From positions 1,114,001-1,178,000 of the forward strand of contig NZ_AP025285.1 of the NCBI RefSeq assembly GCF_023168405.1: DNA of 64,000 bases. The letters are read 5' to 3'. The notes under the pieces were generated by a model. It saw only the letters and a list, made by a program, of their open reading frames with translations. It was not told the origin of the DNA and did not search any database. The stretch comes from Leptogranulimonas caecicola. GTDB taxonomy: Bacteria > Actinomycetota > Coriobacteriia > Coriobacteriales > Atopobiaceae. How positions within the stretch are numbered: position 1 is the stretch's first letter; each line of letters opens with the position of its first letter. This document shows positions 34,908-44,678 of the stretch, piece after piece. A program made the translations under genes and the position numbers.

Positions 34908-37670
34908 CTACTTGTCCTGGTGACCCATGTTGCCCGCAGCCTTGATCTTGGCCTGTGCGGAGGTGAGGCGCGCAATGGGCACACGGTAGGGCGAGCAGGA
35001 GACGTAGTCGAGACCCAGGTCATAGTAGGTCATGATGGAGTCGGGATCGCCGCCGGTCTCGCCGCAGACGCCGCAGGTGATGTCGGCGTGGGCAGCGTGG
35101 CCACCGGCAACACCCATGCCCACGAGCTTGGCCACTGCGGGATCCAAGGTCTCGAAGGGGTTGGTAGGCAGCAGCTTCTTGCGCAGGTAGGTGGGGATGA
35201 AAGCGCTCTCCACGTCGTCACGAGAGAAGCCGAAGGTGGTCTGGGTGAGATCGTTGGTGCCAAAGGAGAAGAAGTCGGCGAACTGTCCGATCTCCTCGGC
35301 CTCGACGGCGGCACGAGGCAGCTCGATCATGGTGCCGATGGGGATCTCCAGAGACACGCCGGTCTCCTTCTCCACCTGAGCGATGGTGTTCTCCACCTGG
35401 TGGCGCACCACGGCCAGCTCGGCGGCAGTGGAAACCAGGGGGATCATGATCTCGGGCTGAGGATCGAGGCCCTTCTGCTTGAGCTCGGCAGTGGCAGTGG
35501 CGATGGCGTGCACCTGGAGCTCGTTGAGCTCGGGATACATGATGCCCAGACGGCAGCCGCGCAGGCCCAGCATGGGGTTGGCCTCAGCCATGGCGTCGAT
35601 GCGGGCGAGGAGGGCGGTCTTCTCGGCAATGAGGGCAGGATCGGCCTGAGCAGCCTCCAGCTTGGCGATCTCGACGGCCAGCTCGCGGGGGCTGTCCAAG
35701 AACTCGTGCAGAGGGGGATCCAGAAGACGGATGATCATGGGGTGGCCGCTCATGGTCTCGAGCATCTGGAGGAAGTCACCCTCCTGAGCCTCGGTCAGAG
35801 CCTTGACGGCGCGATCCTTGACATCCTTGTCCTCGGAGAGGATGTAGTCCTGGATGATCTGCTTGCGGTCGCCCAGGAACATGTGCTCGGTGCGGCAAAG
35901 GCCGATGCCCTCAGCGCCAAAGTCAAGGGACAGCTTGGCGTCGTCGGGGTTATCGGCATTGGCGCGCACACCCATGACACGACCGGTGGAGCCGTCGAGA
36001 CGGATCTCGTCAGCCCACTCGAGGATGGTCTCCAGGTCGCCGGCGAGCTCAGGTTTAACCAACTCCACAGCGCCCAGCACTACGCGGCCGGTGGTGCCGT
36101 CGATGGTGATGACGTCGCCCTCGTGGAGCACCACGTCGGTGCCGGAGATCTTGACCTCTTTGTTGGCGGCGTCGATCTTCAGGGCCTCAGCGCCGCAGAC
36201 GCAGGGGGCGCCCATGCCACGGGCGATAACAGCGGCGTGAGAGGTCTTGCCACCGTGAGAGGTGAGGATGCCCTCGGCGGCAACCATGCCCTTGAGGTCG
36301 TCGGGGTTGGTCTCCCAACGCACCAGGATGCAGGGACGGCCCTGCTCGGCGAAGTCCACAGCGTCGGCGCTGGAGAAGACGACCTCGCCCACCGCAGCGC
36401 CGGGGCTGGCGTTGAGACCGGTGGCCAGCACGTCCAGTTGGGCGTTGGGGTCGATCTGCGGGTGCAGGAGCTGATCGAGCTGCTGGGGATTCACGCGAGT
36501 GACAGCCTGCTCCTTGGTGATGTGGCCTTCCTTCTCCATCTCGATGGCGATGTGGAGGGCGGCCAGCGCGGTACGCTTACCCACGCGGGTCTGAAGCATC
36601 CAGAGCTTGCCGTTCTCGATGGTGAACTCGATGTCCATCATGTCGTGGTAGTGGTTCTCCAGAAGCTCGAAGATGTCGTCCAGCTGCTTGCCGGCCTCCT
36701 CGAGACCCTCCATCTCCTTGAGCTCGGCGATGGGCTGGGTATTGCGGATGCCCGCCACGACATCCTCGCCCTGGGCGTTTACCAAGAAGTCGCCGTAGTA
36801 CTCGCGGGTGCCGTCGGCAGGGTTGCGGGTGAAGGCGACGCCGGTGGCGGAGTCGTTGCCCTTGTTGCCGTAGGCCATGATCTGGACGTTGACGGCGGTG
36901 CCCAGGTCGTCGGGGATCTTGTTCTGCTGGCGATAGAGGATGGCGCGCTCGTTCATCCAAGAGCCAAAGACGGCCTCGATGGCAAGCTTGAGCTGCAGGT
37001 AGGGATCCTGGGGGAAGGTGGCGACGCCATCTACCACGATCTCGGGATGAGCTGCGGTATCCACGTTCTCAGAGAAGATCTTCTTGAACTGGGCCACCAG
37101 CTCCTGGAGATCCTCAGCAGTGAGGTCGGTGTCGCTCTTGACGCCCTTGGCCAGCTTGCGCTGAGTGATGGCGTTCTCGAAGAGATCGGCGTCGACGCCC
37201 ATAACCACGTTGGAGAACATCTGGATGAAACGACGATAGGAGTCCCAGCCAAAGCGGGGGTTGTTGGTCTGCTCAATGATGCCCTGGACAGACTCGTCAT
37301 TGAGGCCCAAGTTGAGCACGGTGTCCATCATGCCAGGCATGGAGAAGGGGGCGCCGGAGCGCACAGATACCAACAGGGGATCCTTGGGATCGCCCAGCTT
37401 CTTGCCCATGCGGTTCTCGAGGTCCTCGCGAGCCTCGTCGATCTCGGCATAGACGCCCTCAGGCCAGGTATTGTCATTGCCAGAATAGGCAACACAGGTC
37501 TGGCAGGTGATGGAGAATCCTGGAGGCACAGGCAGGCCAATCTTTGCCATCTCGGCCAAGTTGGCGCCCTTGCCGCCGACCACGTAATTCATTGAGGCGT
37601 CTGCCTCAGTGATGTCATTACCGTTGGCATCGATGCCCCAGCGGTAGACGTGCTTATTTGGATCAGCCAT
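34908..37670 (-). CDS. ppdK: pyruvate, phosphate dikinase
   Basis: Interconverts ATP + phosphate + pyruvate and AMP + PPi + PEP. 920 residues. The N-terminal ATP-grasp domain starts VVGGKGANLAEMAKIGLPVPPGFSI in shortened form, with ATP-binding Arg in SVRSGAPFSMPGMMDTVLNLG. The swivelling domain has phospho-His in LTSHGGKTSHAAVIARGMG. The C-terminal PEP-binding barrel has RTEHMFLGDR and GVCGETGGDP. It lies with its regulator ppsR upstream, consistent with phosphorylation control in a fermentative organism. Confidence 0.98.
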   Translation of the reverse strand: MADPNKHVYRWGIDANGNDITEADASMNYVVGGKGANLAEMAKIGLPVPPGFSITCQTCVAYSGNDNTWPEGVYAEIDEAREDLENRMGKKLGDPKDPLLVSVRSGAPFSMPGMMDTVLNLGLNDESVQGIIEQTNNPRFGWDSYRRFIQMFSNVVMGVDADLFENAITQRKLAKGVKSDTDLTAEDLQELVAQFKKIFSENVDTAAHPEIVVDGVATFPQDPYLQLKLAIEAVFGSWMNERAILYRQQNKIPDDLGTAVNVQIMAYGNKGNDSATGVAFTRNPADGTREYYGDFLVNAQGEDVVAGIRNTQPIAELKEMEGLEEAGKQLDDIFELLENHYHDMMDIEFTIENGKLWMLQTRVGKRTALAALHIAIEMEKEGHITKEQAVTRVNPQQLDQLLHPQIDPNAQLDVLATGLNASPGAAVGEVVFSSADAVDFAEQGRPCILVRWETNPDDLKGMVAAEGILTSHGGKTSHAAVIARGMGAPCVCGAEALKIDAANKEVKISGTDVVLHEGDVITIDGTTGRVVLGAVELVKPELAGDLETILEWADEIRLDGSTGRVMGVRANADNPDDAKLSLDFGAEGIGLCRTEHMFLGDRKQIIQDYILSEDKDVKDRAVKALTEAQEGDFLQMLETMSGHPMIIRLLDPPLHEFLDSPRELAVEIAKLEAAQADPALIAEKTALLARIDAMAEANPMLGLRGCRLGIMYPELNELQVHAIATATAELKQKGLDPQPEIMIPLVSTAAELAVVRHQVENTIAQVEKETGVSLEIPIGTMIELPRAAVEAEEIGQFADFFSFGTNDLTQTTFGFSRDDVESAFIPTYLRKKLLPTNPFETLDPAVAKLVGMGVAGGHAAHADITCGVCGETGGDPDSIMTYYDLGLDYVSCSPYRVPIARLTSAQAKIKAAGNMGHQDK

Positions 37671-38008
37671 AAGTCTCCTTCGATTCTTACGGACGCTTAT
37701 AGCGCCCCACGGCGGCCTTCAGATTGAAGGCAGTCAACTGAACACGTTCAATAAGGTAACACTGAAATGACAGTAATCACAGAGGGAAATTCAACTCAGA
37801 ATACATAGTTTTTTAACGGACACCTATCGACCTGCGGCGATATTGCTCGAGGTGGTCGATACTTTTAGTATTCAGAGGTCTTAAATGACTGTGAATGGGT
37901 CCAAAAACAGAATTGTCGGCCGTTTTCATGAGGAATCTACGGCTGGCCTTGCGGAGGGGACACAAAAGCGCTTTCGTCCCCTCCCTTTGCAAGATTTTAT
38001 TTCACTAG
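37671..38008. other. ppdK upstream region
   Basis: 338 bases without a gene. From the ppsR side it holds a GGAGGGGAC / GTCCCCTCC hairpin (37953-37984), which may end ppsR transcription. Next is ATACTTTTAGTAT at about 37859, then an inverted repeat TATCGACC / GGTCGATA around 37827-37860, then an AT-rich stretch before ppdK. This looks like an independently regulated ppdK promoter region, but no single promoter is convincing. Confidence 0.4.
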
Positions 38009-38914
38009 TTATTTGCCGGCAGCTTCACGGGCGGCATACTCGGCGCGAATGCGCTTGAGCTCTTCAATTTGATTAATGATATCATTAGCGGTTTCTTCCA
38101 CCGCTTTGCCGCTGGTGTTGATGATCATGCAGCCCAAGTGACGCATGAGCTTGCGAGCCTCTGCCTGCTCGGCCACCACTTCTGCGGGATCCGCATAGGA
38201 GGCGGCGTAATCTGAAGCGCCGTCTTTAGAGAGGCGGCGAGTGCGGATGGACACCAACGTATCGGTAGTGGACATAAGGCCAAAGATGCGGGAAGGATCC
38301 ACATTCTCCAGCTCAATGGGCGGCTCGACTCCCAACGCAAGAGGGACATTGGCCACTTTGTAACCCATGAACGCCAAGTACATGGAGAGCGGGGTTTTAG
38401 AGGTCCGGGATACGCCGATAAGAACGATGTCTGCCAGATCGAGCTCTTGAGGGTTACGGCCGTCGTCGTGCTCCACAAAGAATTCCATGGACTCGATCCG
38501 GCGGAAGTAGCGATCATCTGCCTCGTGATTGATGCCGGGCACGCCTGCAGGCTCCTTGCCGGTGAGCGAAGACAGGATAGCGATGCCCGGTCCCAGCAAA
38601 TCTACCGAGGGAATCTCCAGCCTATCGAGCTCGCGGCGCACTTCTCGGCGAAGAGAGGGATCGACAATGGTATGGAATACGGCAGTGGGATGGTTTTTGG
38701 CATCGTCGCTCAGGCTGTCAAAGTAATCGATCACTTGACGCACGTGGGTGAGCTTGGGCAGGCGCTTGATGTGCACATCGCCTAGGGGAAACTGCGCGGC
38801 CGCAGCGGTCACCACCGAAGAGGCGGTCTCACCCAAAGAATCTGAAATAACATGGATAACGGCACAATCGCAGGCGTAGTCGATGGACTCGCCCTCAAAG
38901 CTGTACTTAGGCAC
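38009..38914 (-). CDS. ppsR: PPDK regulatory kinase/pyrophosphorylase (DUF299 family)
   Basis: Bifunctional regulator that uses ADP to inactivate, and phosphate to reactivate, pyruvate phosphate dikinase at a Thr next to its active His. 301 residues from a GTG at 38914 with GGAGG four bases upstream. It contains IHVISDSLGETASSVVTAA and the P-loop-like GVSRTSKTPLSMYLAFMGYK. Location directly upstream of ppdK supports the role. Confidence 0.94.
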   Translation of the reverse strand: MPKYSFEGESIDYACDCAVIHVISDSLGETASSVVTAAAAQFPLGDVHIKRLPKLTHVRQVIDYFDSLSDDAKNHPTAVFHTIVDPSLRREVRRELDRLEIPSVDLLGPGIAILSSLTGKEPAGVPGINHEADDRYFRRIESMEFFVEHDDGRNPQELDLADIVLIGVSRTSKTPLSMYLAFMGYKVANVPLALGVEPPIELENVDPSRIFGLMSTTDTLVSIRTRRLSKDGASDYAASYADPAEVVAEQAEARKLMRHLGCMIINTSGKAVEETANDIINQIEELKRIRAEYAAREAAGK

Positions 38915-38973
38915 TGAGCCTCCTGAAAGGTCGGGGTTAGGTCCAAACCATTCATAGAGTCTACATTTACAAC

Positions 38974-39031
38974 AAGGCTCCCGACAACCTAAAGCTGTCA
39001 GGAGCCTTAAAAAGTTGAGTTGTCGGGAGCC
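38974..39031 (-). promoter_or_regulatory. mutually exclusive hairpins in ppsR leader
   Basis: GGCTCCCGACAAC (38976-38988 on plus) can pair perfectly with GTTGTCGGGAGCC at 39019-39031. It can also pair, with one wobble, with TGTCAGGAGCCTT at 38996-39008. Two alternative stems sharing one arm are the hallmark of an attenuator-like switch between glyS and ppsR. A T-run is lacking, so the mechanism is open. Confidence 0.45.
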
Positions 39032-39104
39032 CGCCTCTCGCAATAAAGCTCCAGGTGCTCCCTTCTTTTTGTTACCGAGAAACCCCCAGTTTCCCGAGTT
39101 GGGA

Positions 39105-41186
39105 CTAACGTTTGGCCAGCTCGGAGAAGTCTGCCACGTTGGTAAAGATGGCAGCAAAGGCATTGAGGAGCTTCAGGCGGTTAGCACGGATGGCAGGGTC
39201 ATCGTCCATGACCATGACGTCCTCGAAGAAGCCATCGATGGGCCCGCGCAGCGCACCCAAAGCAGAGAGGGCTGCCGGATAATCTCCGGCCGTCAATGCC
39301 TGAGAGACCTGCTCCTTGCCAGCGATGCAGGCATCCAGCAGGCGGCGCTCGGCGTCGCCCAGCATGGACTCATCCACCTCTTCGCCCAGCTCACGGTTGG
39401 CCAGGTTGGCAGCGCGGGCATAGGCGGTAGCCAGATCCTCGAAGAGCTCCGCTTCTTGAGAGCGGGCCTGCTCGAGAGCCTGGGTCCGAGAGAAGAACTC
39501 TGCAGGATCGATGATCGACACGGCAGAGACTGCAGCGACGGTATCGGGAGAGATTCCTTGCTCTTTGGCCATGACCGCCAGACGACCAAGGAAGAACCCG
39601 CGCACCGCTTGGGCCACCTGACCATGGTCAAAGTTAAGCCCCTGATTGGCATAGCCATCCAGAGCGGCGTCGATGAGGTCAGACAGGGAAACCTGGGGGA
39701 GGTCTTCGAGCATATGGATGATGCCAATGGCACTGCGGCGCTGGGCGAAGGGGTCGGAAGAACCGGTGGGCGGCTCGTCGATGGCGAACATACCGGCGAT
39801 GGTGTCGAGCTTATCGGCAATGGCTACAGAAGCGCCTATCAGCGAGGAAGGACCCTCATCTCCGGCAAAGCGAGGACGATAGTGCTCGGTGATGGCGGTG
39901 GCCACAGCCTCGGGCTCGCCGGCGGCAGAAGCGTAGTAGCCGCCCATGACCCCCTGCTGGCTGGTAAACTCCACCACTGCCTGAGTCACCAGGTCTGCCT
40001 TGGCCAGATGAGCAGCACGCTGGGCCCAGGCGATCTCGTCTGAAGTGCCGCCTGCCTCGGTAGCCACTACAGGCGCCAGAGCCTCCATACGCTCGACCTT
40101 TTGTCGCAAAGTGCCCAGCTTCTCCTGGAAGGTGACCTTCTCCAGCTGAGGCAAGTAGTAATCCAGCGGATGCTTGAGGTCCTCTTCATAGAAGAACTTG
40201 GCATCGTCCAGACGGGCACGCACCACGCGTTCGTTGCCGTCGATGATGGTCTCTGAGCATGCAGGGTCGCCATTGCCCACCACGATGAAGTCGCGAGTCA
40301 GATTGCCGTCCTTATCGTAGGTGGGGAAATAGCGCTGATGGGAGAGCATGGATTCGCAGATGATCTCGTGAGGAACGTCTAAGAACTCCTCGTCGAAGCG
40401 GCCCACCAAGACCGTGGGCCACTCGCAAAGGTTCACAACCTCGCTGAAGACCTTCTTGGGCGTGTCCACCTTAAGACCTAGCCGCTCCTCCTGCTGGGCG
40501 ATGCCCTGACGGATTGCTTCTTCACGCTCCTTTTGAGTGAGCACGTAGGCATCACGGAGCACATTGAGATAATCGCTGGGATGCGCCACCTCATGCTCGC
40601 CAGGCCCCAACACGCGGTGGCCGCGGGTGGTAGTGCCACTTGCCACGTCTGCATAGGAGACCTTTAGAGGCTCTTCGCCATAGAGGGCCAGGATCCAGCG
40701 CACCGGACGCCCATAGCGCTCATGGGTGGAACCCCAGCGCTGGGAGCGCGGCCAATCCAGCTCGCCAATGACCTTGGAGGAAAGCGCTTCCAAAAGGGGA
40801 TTGGCAGGTTTGGCGGGGATGTCTATCTGGGCAAAGACGTACTCTTTGCCGCCCTCTTCGCGTACCACCAGATCTTCTGGTGCGACGCCGGCGCCTCGAG
40901 CAAACCCCATGGCAGCCTTGGTGGGCTTGCCCTCTGCGTCAAAGGCGATGGAAGCTGCAGGACCGCGTTTGACAGTGGAGATGGCCTGGGTTTCTGAAGG
41001 CACATCGTGCACGATCACAGCCAGACGACGAGGAGTGGAATAGACCTCGGCCTCATGGGCGCCAAGGCCTGCTTGGGCCAGTCCGTCTGCAACCAATTGC
41101 CCCAGTTGCTTCTGAGCATGGTCGAGCGGGGCCGAAGGCAGCTCCTCTGAACCGATCTCAAGCAGGTAATCGCTCGTGTAAGGCAT
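39105..41186 (-). CDS. glyS: glycyl-tRNA synthetase beta subunit
   Basis: 693 residues, tRNA-binding subunit of the two-subunit GlyRS. It starts YLLEIGSEELPSAPL and contains the HD-like core and the C-terminal anticodon-binding helices (FFEDVMVMDDDPAIRANRL). It lies 3 bases after glyQ. This alpha2-beta2 type is typical of Firmicutes, Proteobacteria and Coriobacteriia, unlike most Actinobacteria. Confidence 0.97.
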   Translation of the reverse strand: MPYTSDYLLEIGSEELPSAPLDHAQKQLGQLVADGLAQAGLGAHEAEVYSTPRRLAVIVHDVPSETQAISTVKRGPAASIAFDAEGKPTKAAMGFARGAGVAPEDLVVREEGGKEYVFAQIDIPAKPANPLLEALSSKVIGELDWPRSQRWGSTHERYGRPVRWILALYGEEPLKVSYADVASGTTTRGHRVLGPGEHEVAHPSDYLNVLRDAYVLTQKEREEAIRQGIAQQEERLGLKVDTPKKVFSEVVNLCEWPTVLVGRFDEEFLDVPHEIICESMLSHQRYFPTYDKDGNLTRDFIVVGNGDPACSETIIDGNERVVRARLDDAKFFYEEDLKHPLDYYLPQLEKVTFQEKLGTLRQKVERMEALAPVVATEAGGTSDEIAWAQRAAHLAKADLVTQAVVEFTSQQGVMGGYYASAAGEPEAVATAITEHYRPRFAGDEGPSSLIGASVAIADKLDTIAGMFAIDEPPTGSSDPFAQRRSAIGIIHMLEDLPQVSLSDLIDAALDGYANQGLNFDHGQVAQAVRGFFLGRLAVMAKEQGISPDTVAAVSAVSIIDPAEFFSRTQALEQARSQEAELFEDLATAYARAANLANRELGEEVDESMLGDAERRLLDACIAGKEQVSQALTAGDYPAALSALGALRGPIDGFFEDVMVMDDDPAIRANRLKLLNAFAAIFTNVADFSELAKR

Positions 41187-41189
41187 AGG

Positions 41190-42077
41190 TTATGCCACCT
41201 CCTTGGAGGCTACGCAGGCCAGATAGCACTCGCAGGCAGCCTTGGCCAGGGTGCGGACGCGCAGGATGTAATTGGTGCGCTCGGTCGCCGAGAGGGCCCC
41301 GCGGCTGTCCAGCAGGTTGAACGCATGGCTGCACTTGAGCACGCAGTCGTAGCCCGGCAGCGGCAGGTTGGCCTCGAGACATGAACGGCACTCCCGCTCA
41401 TAGTCGTCGAACTTCTGACGCATCATCTCGACGTTGGCCACCTCAAAGTTATAGGCAGAGAACTCACGCTCGTTCTCCAGGAAGACGTCGCCATAGGTCA
41501 TGGCCGAGCCATCGGGCAGATAACTCCAGATGAGGTCGTAGACAGAGTCGACACCCTGGGCATACATAGCGATGCGCTCCAGACCATAAGTTATCTCCAC
41601 CGGCACAGGATCGCACTCGATGCCGCCCACTTGCTGGAAGTAGGTGAACTGAGTGACCTCCATGCCATTGAGCCATACCTCCCAGCCCAGACCCCAGGCG
41701 CCAAGGGTGGGGCTCTCCCAATCATCCTCTACAAAGCGCACGTCGTGCTTGGCAGGATCAAGGCCAATGGCCTCAAGGCTTCCCAAATAGAGCTCCTGGG
41801 CATTCACCGGACTGGGCTTGATAAGCACCTGGAATTGATAGTAGTGCTGCATGCGGTTGGGGTTCTCGCCATAGCGGCCGTCGGCAGGGCGGCGGCAAGG
41901 CTGTGGATAGCAGCATGCCCAAGGCTTTGGCCCTAAAGAGCGCAGCAGCGTGGCGGTATGAAACGTACCAGCGCCCACCTCTGAGTCGTAAGGCTGCATC
42001 ACCGTGCAACCCTGATCTGCCCAGTAATGCTCTAGGGCCAGGATCATATCCTGAAATGTTAATGCGTCACGATTCAT
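41190..42077 (-). CDS. glyQ: glycyl-tRNA synthetase alpha subunit
   Basis: Catalytic class II subunit, 295 residues: [38 protein letters not shown], and [20 protein letters not shown] with [12 protein letters not shown] 42077 with GGGGAGG upstream is preferred over upstream starts because GlyQ begins near LTFQD. Confidence 0.98.
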   Translation of the reverse strand: MNRDALTFQDMILALEHYWADQGCTVMQPYDSEVGAGTFHTATLLRSLGPKPWACCYPQPCRRPADGRYGENPNRMQHYYQFQVLIKPSPVNAQELYLGSLEAIGLDPAKHDVRFVEDDWESPTLGAWGLGWEVWLNGMEVTQFTYFQQVGGIECDPVPVEITYGLERIAMYAQGVDSVYDLIWSYLPDGSAMTYGDVFLENEREFSAYNFEVANVEMMRQKFDDYERECRSCLEANLPLPGYDCVLKCSHAFNLLDSRGALSATERTNYILRVRTLAKAACECYLACVASKEVA

Positions 42078-42173
42078 GAAGGGATTCCTCCCCTGCTCGT
42101 GCACCGACGAAGACGACAGGGTCGACCTCATCCAGCGCGCCGTCATAGATGAAATGCCTTAGTTAGTCTACGC

Positions 42174-42773
42174 TCACGAAGCCCTGCCGGGAGCGTCGGC
42201 CAACGTTCCAATATCGTTAAGAGGCCAAAAGATGAACCAGCCCCTAGAGGTGATGGATTGACGTTTGATAGGACCAAAATAGCGAGAATCCAGCGAGTTG
42301 GTGCGGTTGTCCCCCATCATCCAGTACTCGTCTTGTCCCAGAGTGTAGGGATAGATGATGTCTGAGGACAGAAAGTCTGCATGACGCTCGATAGGATTAG
42401 TGGGTTTTCCCTGGGTATAGGGCTCGTCGAGCTTGGTGCCGTCCACGTAGACCTCGCCGTCTTTGACATCGATGGTCTGCCCAGGCGTTGCAATAATTCG
42501 CTTGATAAGGGTGGTAGAAGGATTCTCTGGATCCGAGAAGGTCACCACATCGCCCGCCTGAGGGTCGTGAGCCAGGTAGCTAATCTTTTCTCCCAGAAGC
42601 CGATCTCCCACCTGAATAGTGGAGATCATCGACTCGGTAGGCACCTCGAAGGGCTCGACGACAAACGCCCTTACCGCCATGGCGCAGGCTACTGCCAGCA
42701 CCACGATAAAGACCCATTCCAACACCGAGCGCCATGGGCGATTTTGCGGGGTGTCTTTTGTAGGTTCAGGCAT
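42174..42773 (-). CDS. lepB: signal peptidase I
   Basis: Membrane serine protease, 199 residues from ATG 42773 (AAGGAG upstream). One transmembrane helix (VFIVVLAVACAMAVRAFVV) is followed by the catalytic Ser in VPTESMIST, the catalytic Lys in TLIKRIIATPGQ, and GDNRTNSLDSRYFGPI. It cleaves signal peptides of exported proteins. It sits between trmD and glyQ. Confidence 0.96.
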   Translation of the reverse strand: MPEPTKDTPQNRPWRSVLEWVFIVVLAVACAMAVRAFVVEPFEVPTESMISTIQVGDRLLGEKISYLAHDPQAGDVVTFSDPENPSTTLIKRIIATPGQTIDVKDGEVYVDGTKLDEPYTQGKPTNPIERHADFLSSDIIYPYTLGQDEYWMMGDNRTNSLDSRYFGPIKRQSITSRGWFIFWPLNDIGTLADAPGRAS

Positions 42774-42786
42774 AAAAGACTCCTTG

Positions 42787-43530
42787 CTACAGGTCCTGAG
42801 CAGAGTGGGCTTTGAGCTCCTGTACAAATTCCTGCTCGTCAGGGCTTAAGGCTGCGGCATCCAAAAGGTCAGGGCGCAGCAGAAACGTTCGCTCGATGGC
42901 ATTGCGACGACGCCATTGATCTACTTTAGCGTGATCGCCTGAAAGTAGCACGGAGGGCACTTCTCGGCCTTCAAAAGAGGCGGGCCTGGTGTATTGGGCG
43001 TATTCCAAAAGACCGTCCGAGAAGGACTCGGACACCGATGAGGCATCATCGCCCAAAGCTCCAGGCAATAGGCGCACCACAGCATCGGTCACCGCCATCG
43101 CAGCCACTTCCCCACCTGTAAGCACATAGTCGCCCAAGGAAATGCACTCGTCTGCCAGCTCATAGACGCGGTCGTCCATGCCCTCGTAGCGGCCACACAC
43201 CATAAGCAGGCGATCGTAGGTGGCCAGGCGCGCTGCAGTGGCCTGAGTAAAGGGGGCGCCTGTGGGTGTGAAGAAGATGCAGCGAGCATGGACCGGCTCT
43301 TGGGCCTGTACCGCGCGCACAGCCTCAAAAAGCGGTTCAGGCTTCATAAGCATGCCAGGACCGCCCCCAAAGGGGGCATCGTCTACGGTTCTATGGCGGT
43401 CGTGAGTCCAGTCACGCAGATCATGGGCACGAAACTCAAAAATTTGACGAGCCTGGGCACGCCCCAAGATGGAAGCCTCCATATAGGGGCCAAAGACCTC
43501 AGGGATGACTGAGATGGCCTCGATGATCAT
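42787..43530 (-). CDS. trmD: tRNA (guanine-N1)-methyltransferase
   Basis: SPOUT enzyme methylating G37. 247 residues, with the DDAPFGGGPGMLMKPEPLF loop, the trefoil-knot segment CGRYEGMDDRV and YVLTGGEVAAMAVTDAVVRL. The start overlaps the rimM stop by 4 bases. Confidence 0.97.
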   Translation of the reverse strand: MIIEAISVIPEVFGPYMEASILGRAQARQIFEFRAHDLRDWTHDRHRTVDDAPFGGGPGMLMKPEPLFEAVRAVQAQEPVHARCIFFTPTGAPFTQATAARLATYDRLLMVCGRYEGMDDRVYELADECISLGDYVLTGGEVAAMAVTDAVVRLLPGALGDDASSVSESFSDGLLEYAQYTRPASFEGREVPSVLLSGDHAKVDQWRRRNAIERTFLLRPDLLDAAALSPDEQEFVQELKAHSAQDL

Positions 43531-44039
43531 CTGGAAGCCTCCACCAAACCCGAGGGCAGATCCATGGTGATAAGGTCGTCGTCTGCCTGCACCAAAAACT
43601 CCGACACCGCAGGCACCAATACCGTGCCATAGGGCCCTTGGATCTCCCAGACATCTTGAGCAGGGCCGCTCATCACCGCGCTGATGGAGCCAAGATCCCC
43701 TAGAGTCGCATCTACTACCTTGAGCCCCACCAAAGCCTGGGGATCATGAAGCAGCAGGTCGCCAGGAAGATCTGCTTCGCGGGCTAACAGGTAGCGGCCG
43801 GCGATCTTCTCGGCAGCGGATAGGTCGTCAATTCCAGAGAGGCGCACTTGCTGGCCACGGGGGCCGTCCTTGGTAGAGCGCACTTCTACTTGGCGGGGCC
43901 CGCGAAGGGTAGGCGGCACGATCCAGAGGGCCATACCGGGTTGTAAAAGAAGGGGAAGGCCGTCCACCGGACAGCAGACGACCCCCCCTTTGGCTCCGCG
44001 GGGCTTATCCACGGAGGCTATGATGCGATAGCGATCCAT
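43527..44039 (-). CDS. rimM: 16S rRNA processing protein RimM
   Basis: 170 residues, 30S maturation factor binding S19. It has an RimM N-domain and a PRC-barrel C-domain (LVGLKVVDATLGDLGSI, then VPAVSEFLVQADDDLITMDLP). Sequence in the N-domain is divergent, but the rpsP-khpA-rimM-trmD context is decisive. Confidence 0.93.
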   Translation of the reverse strand: MDRYRIIASVDKPRGAKGGVVCCPVDGLPLLLQPGMALWIVPPTLRGPRQVEVRSTKDGPRGQQVRLSGIDDLSAAEKIAGRYLLAREADLPGDLLLHDPQALVGLKVVDATLGDLGSISAVMSGPAQDVWEIQGPYGTVLVPAVSEFLVQADDDLITMDLPSGLVEASR

Positions 44040-44041
44040 GC

Positions 44042-44329
44042 CTAACCTAGCACGTCAACCTCGACAGAGGTGCCCAGGCGCGAGCCCAAGGCACGAGCCA
44101 AGGTGCGAATGGCTTTAATGGTGCGACCACGCCTGCCTATGATCTTGCCGGCGTCTTCTTGGGCACAGCTCACCTCTATAAGGGTGCCGTCCATGGAGTC
44201 CGTGACGTCCAAGGACACGGCGTCGATGTCATCCACCAGGCCACAGACGATGAGCTCTACCAGATCGCAGACCTGATCAGAAGGCAGTTCCTGAGGAATG
44301 GCCTCCACCTGAGAGGTCTCCTGAGCCAT
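44042..44329 (-). CDS. khpA: KH-domain RNA-binding protein (KhpA-like)
   Basis: About 95 residues with a single KH domain: VSCAQEDAGKIIGRRGRTIK with the GxxG loop GRRG, then AIRTLARALGSRLGTSVEVDV. In Gram-positives it pairs with KhpB/Jag and affects cell-size control and sRNA binding. ATG 44329 is chosen; an ATG four codons upstream overlaps rpsP by 11 bases. Confidence 0.92.
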   Translation of the reverse strand: MAQETSQVEAIPQELPSDQVCDLVELIVCGLVDDIDAVSLDVTDSMDGTLIEVSCAQEDAGKIIGRRGRTIKAIRTLARALGSRLGTSVEVDVLG

Positions 44330-44330
44330 G

Positions 44331-44678
44331 TTACTCGGCATCCTCAGCAGCGGCGGCAGCGGCTTCCTCAGCAGCCACGCGATCCTTCTCCTGCTGCTTC
44401 TTGGACTTCTTCTGAGGCTTCACGGGAGCAGGCTTGTCGCCCTCGCGAGCGATGTCGATGAGGTGAGACACCGAGTCGCTGGGCTTGGCGCCCTTGGCCA
44501 TCCAAGCGTCGATCTTCTCGAGGTCGAGATCGATCACGTGGGGATGGGTGAGGGGGTTGTAGACGCCCACCTGCTCGATGAAGCGGCCATCACGAGGCAT
44601 GCGCTCATCAGCGACAACTACACGGTAGAACGGACGCTTCTTGGCGCCGTGACGGGCCAGACGAATCTTGACTGCCAA
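44331..44678 (-). CDS. rpsP: 30S ribosomal protein S16
   Basis: 115 residues: [33 protein letters not shown] and an Ala/Glu/Lys-rich C-terminal extension. TTG start at 44678 with GGAGGAG six bases upstream. It is the first gene of the long minus-strand operon. Confidence 0.96.
   Translation of the reverse strand: MAVKIRLARHGAKKRPFYRVVVADERMPRDGRFIEQVGVYNPLTHPHVIDLDLEKIDAWMAKGAKPSDSVSHLIDIAREGDKPAPVKPQKKSKKQQEKDRVAAEEAAAAAAEDAE

Noticed and set aside
34872-37595. A 907-codon open frame on the plus strand
   Set aside because: It is the exact antisense of ppdK, an artefact of GC-rich codon use. The minus-strand product is unmistakable PPDK.
42078-42173. T-box or glycine riboswitch upstream of glyQ
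   Set aside because: The spacer is only 96 bases and lacks the T-box core or tandem glycine aptamer features.
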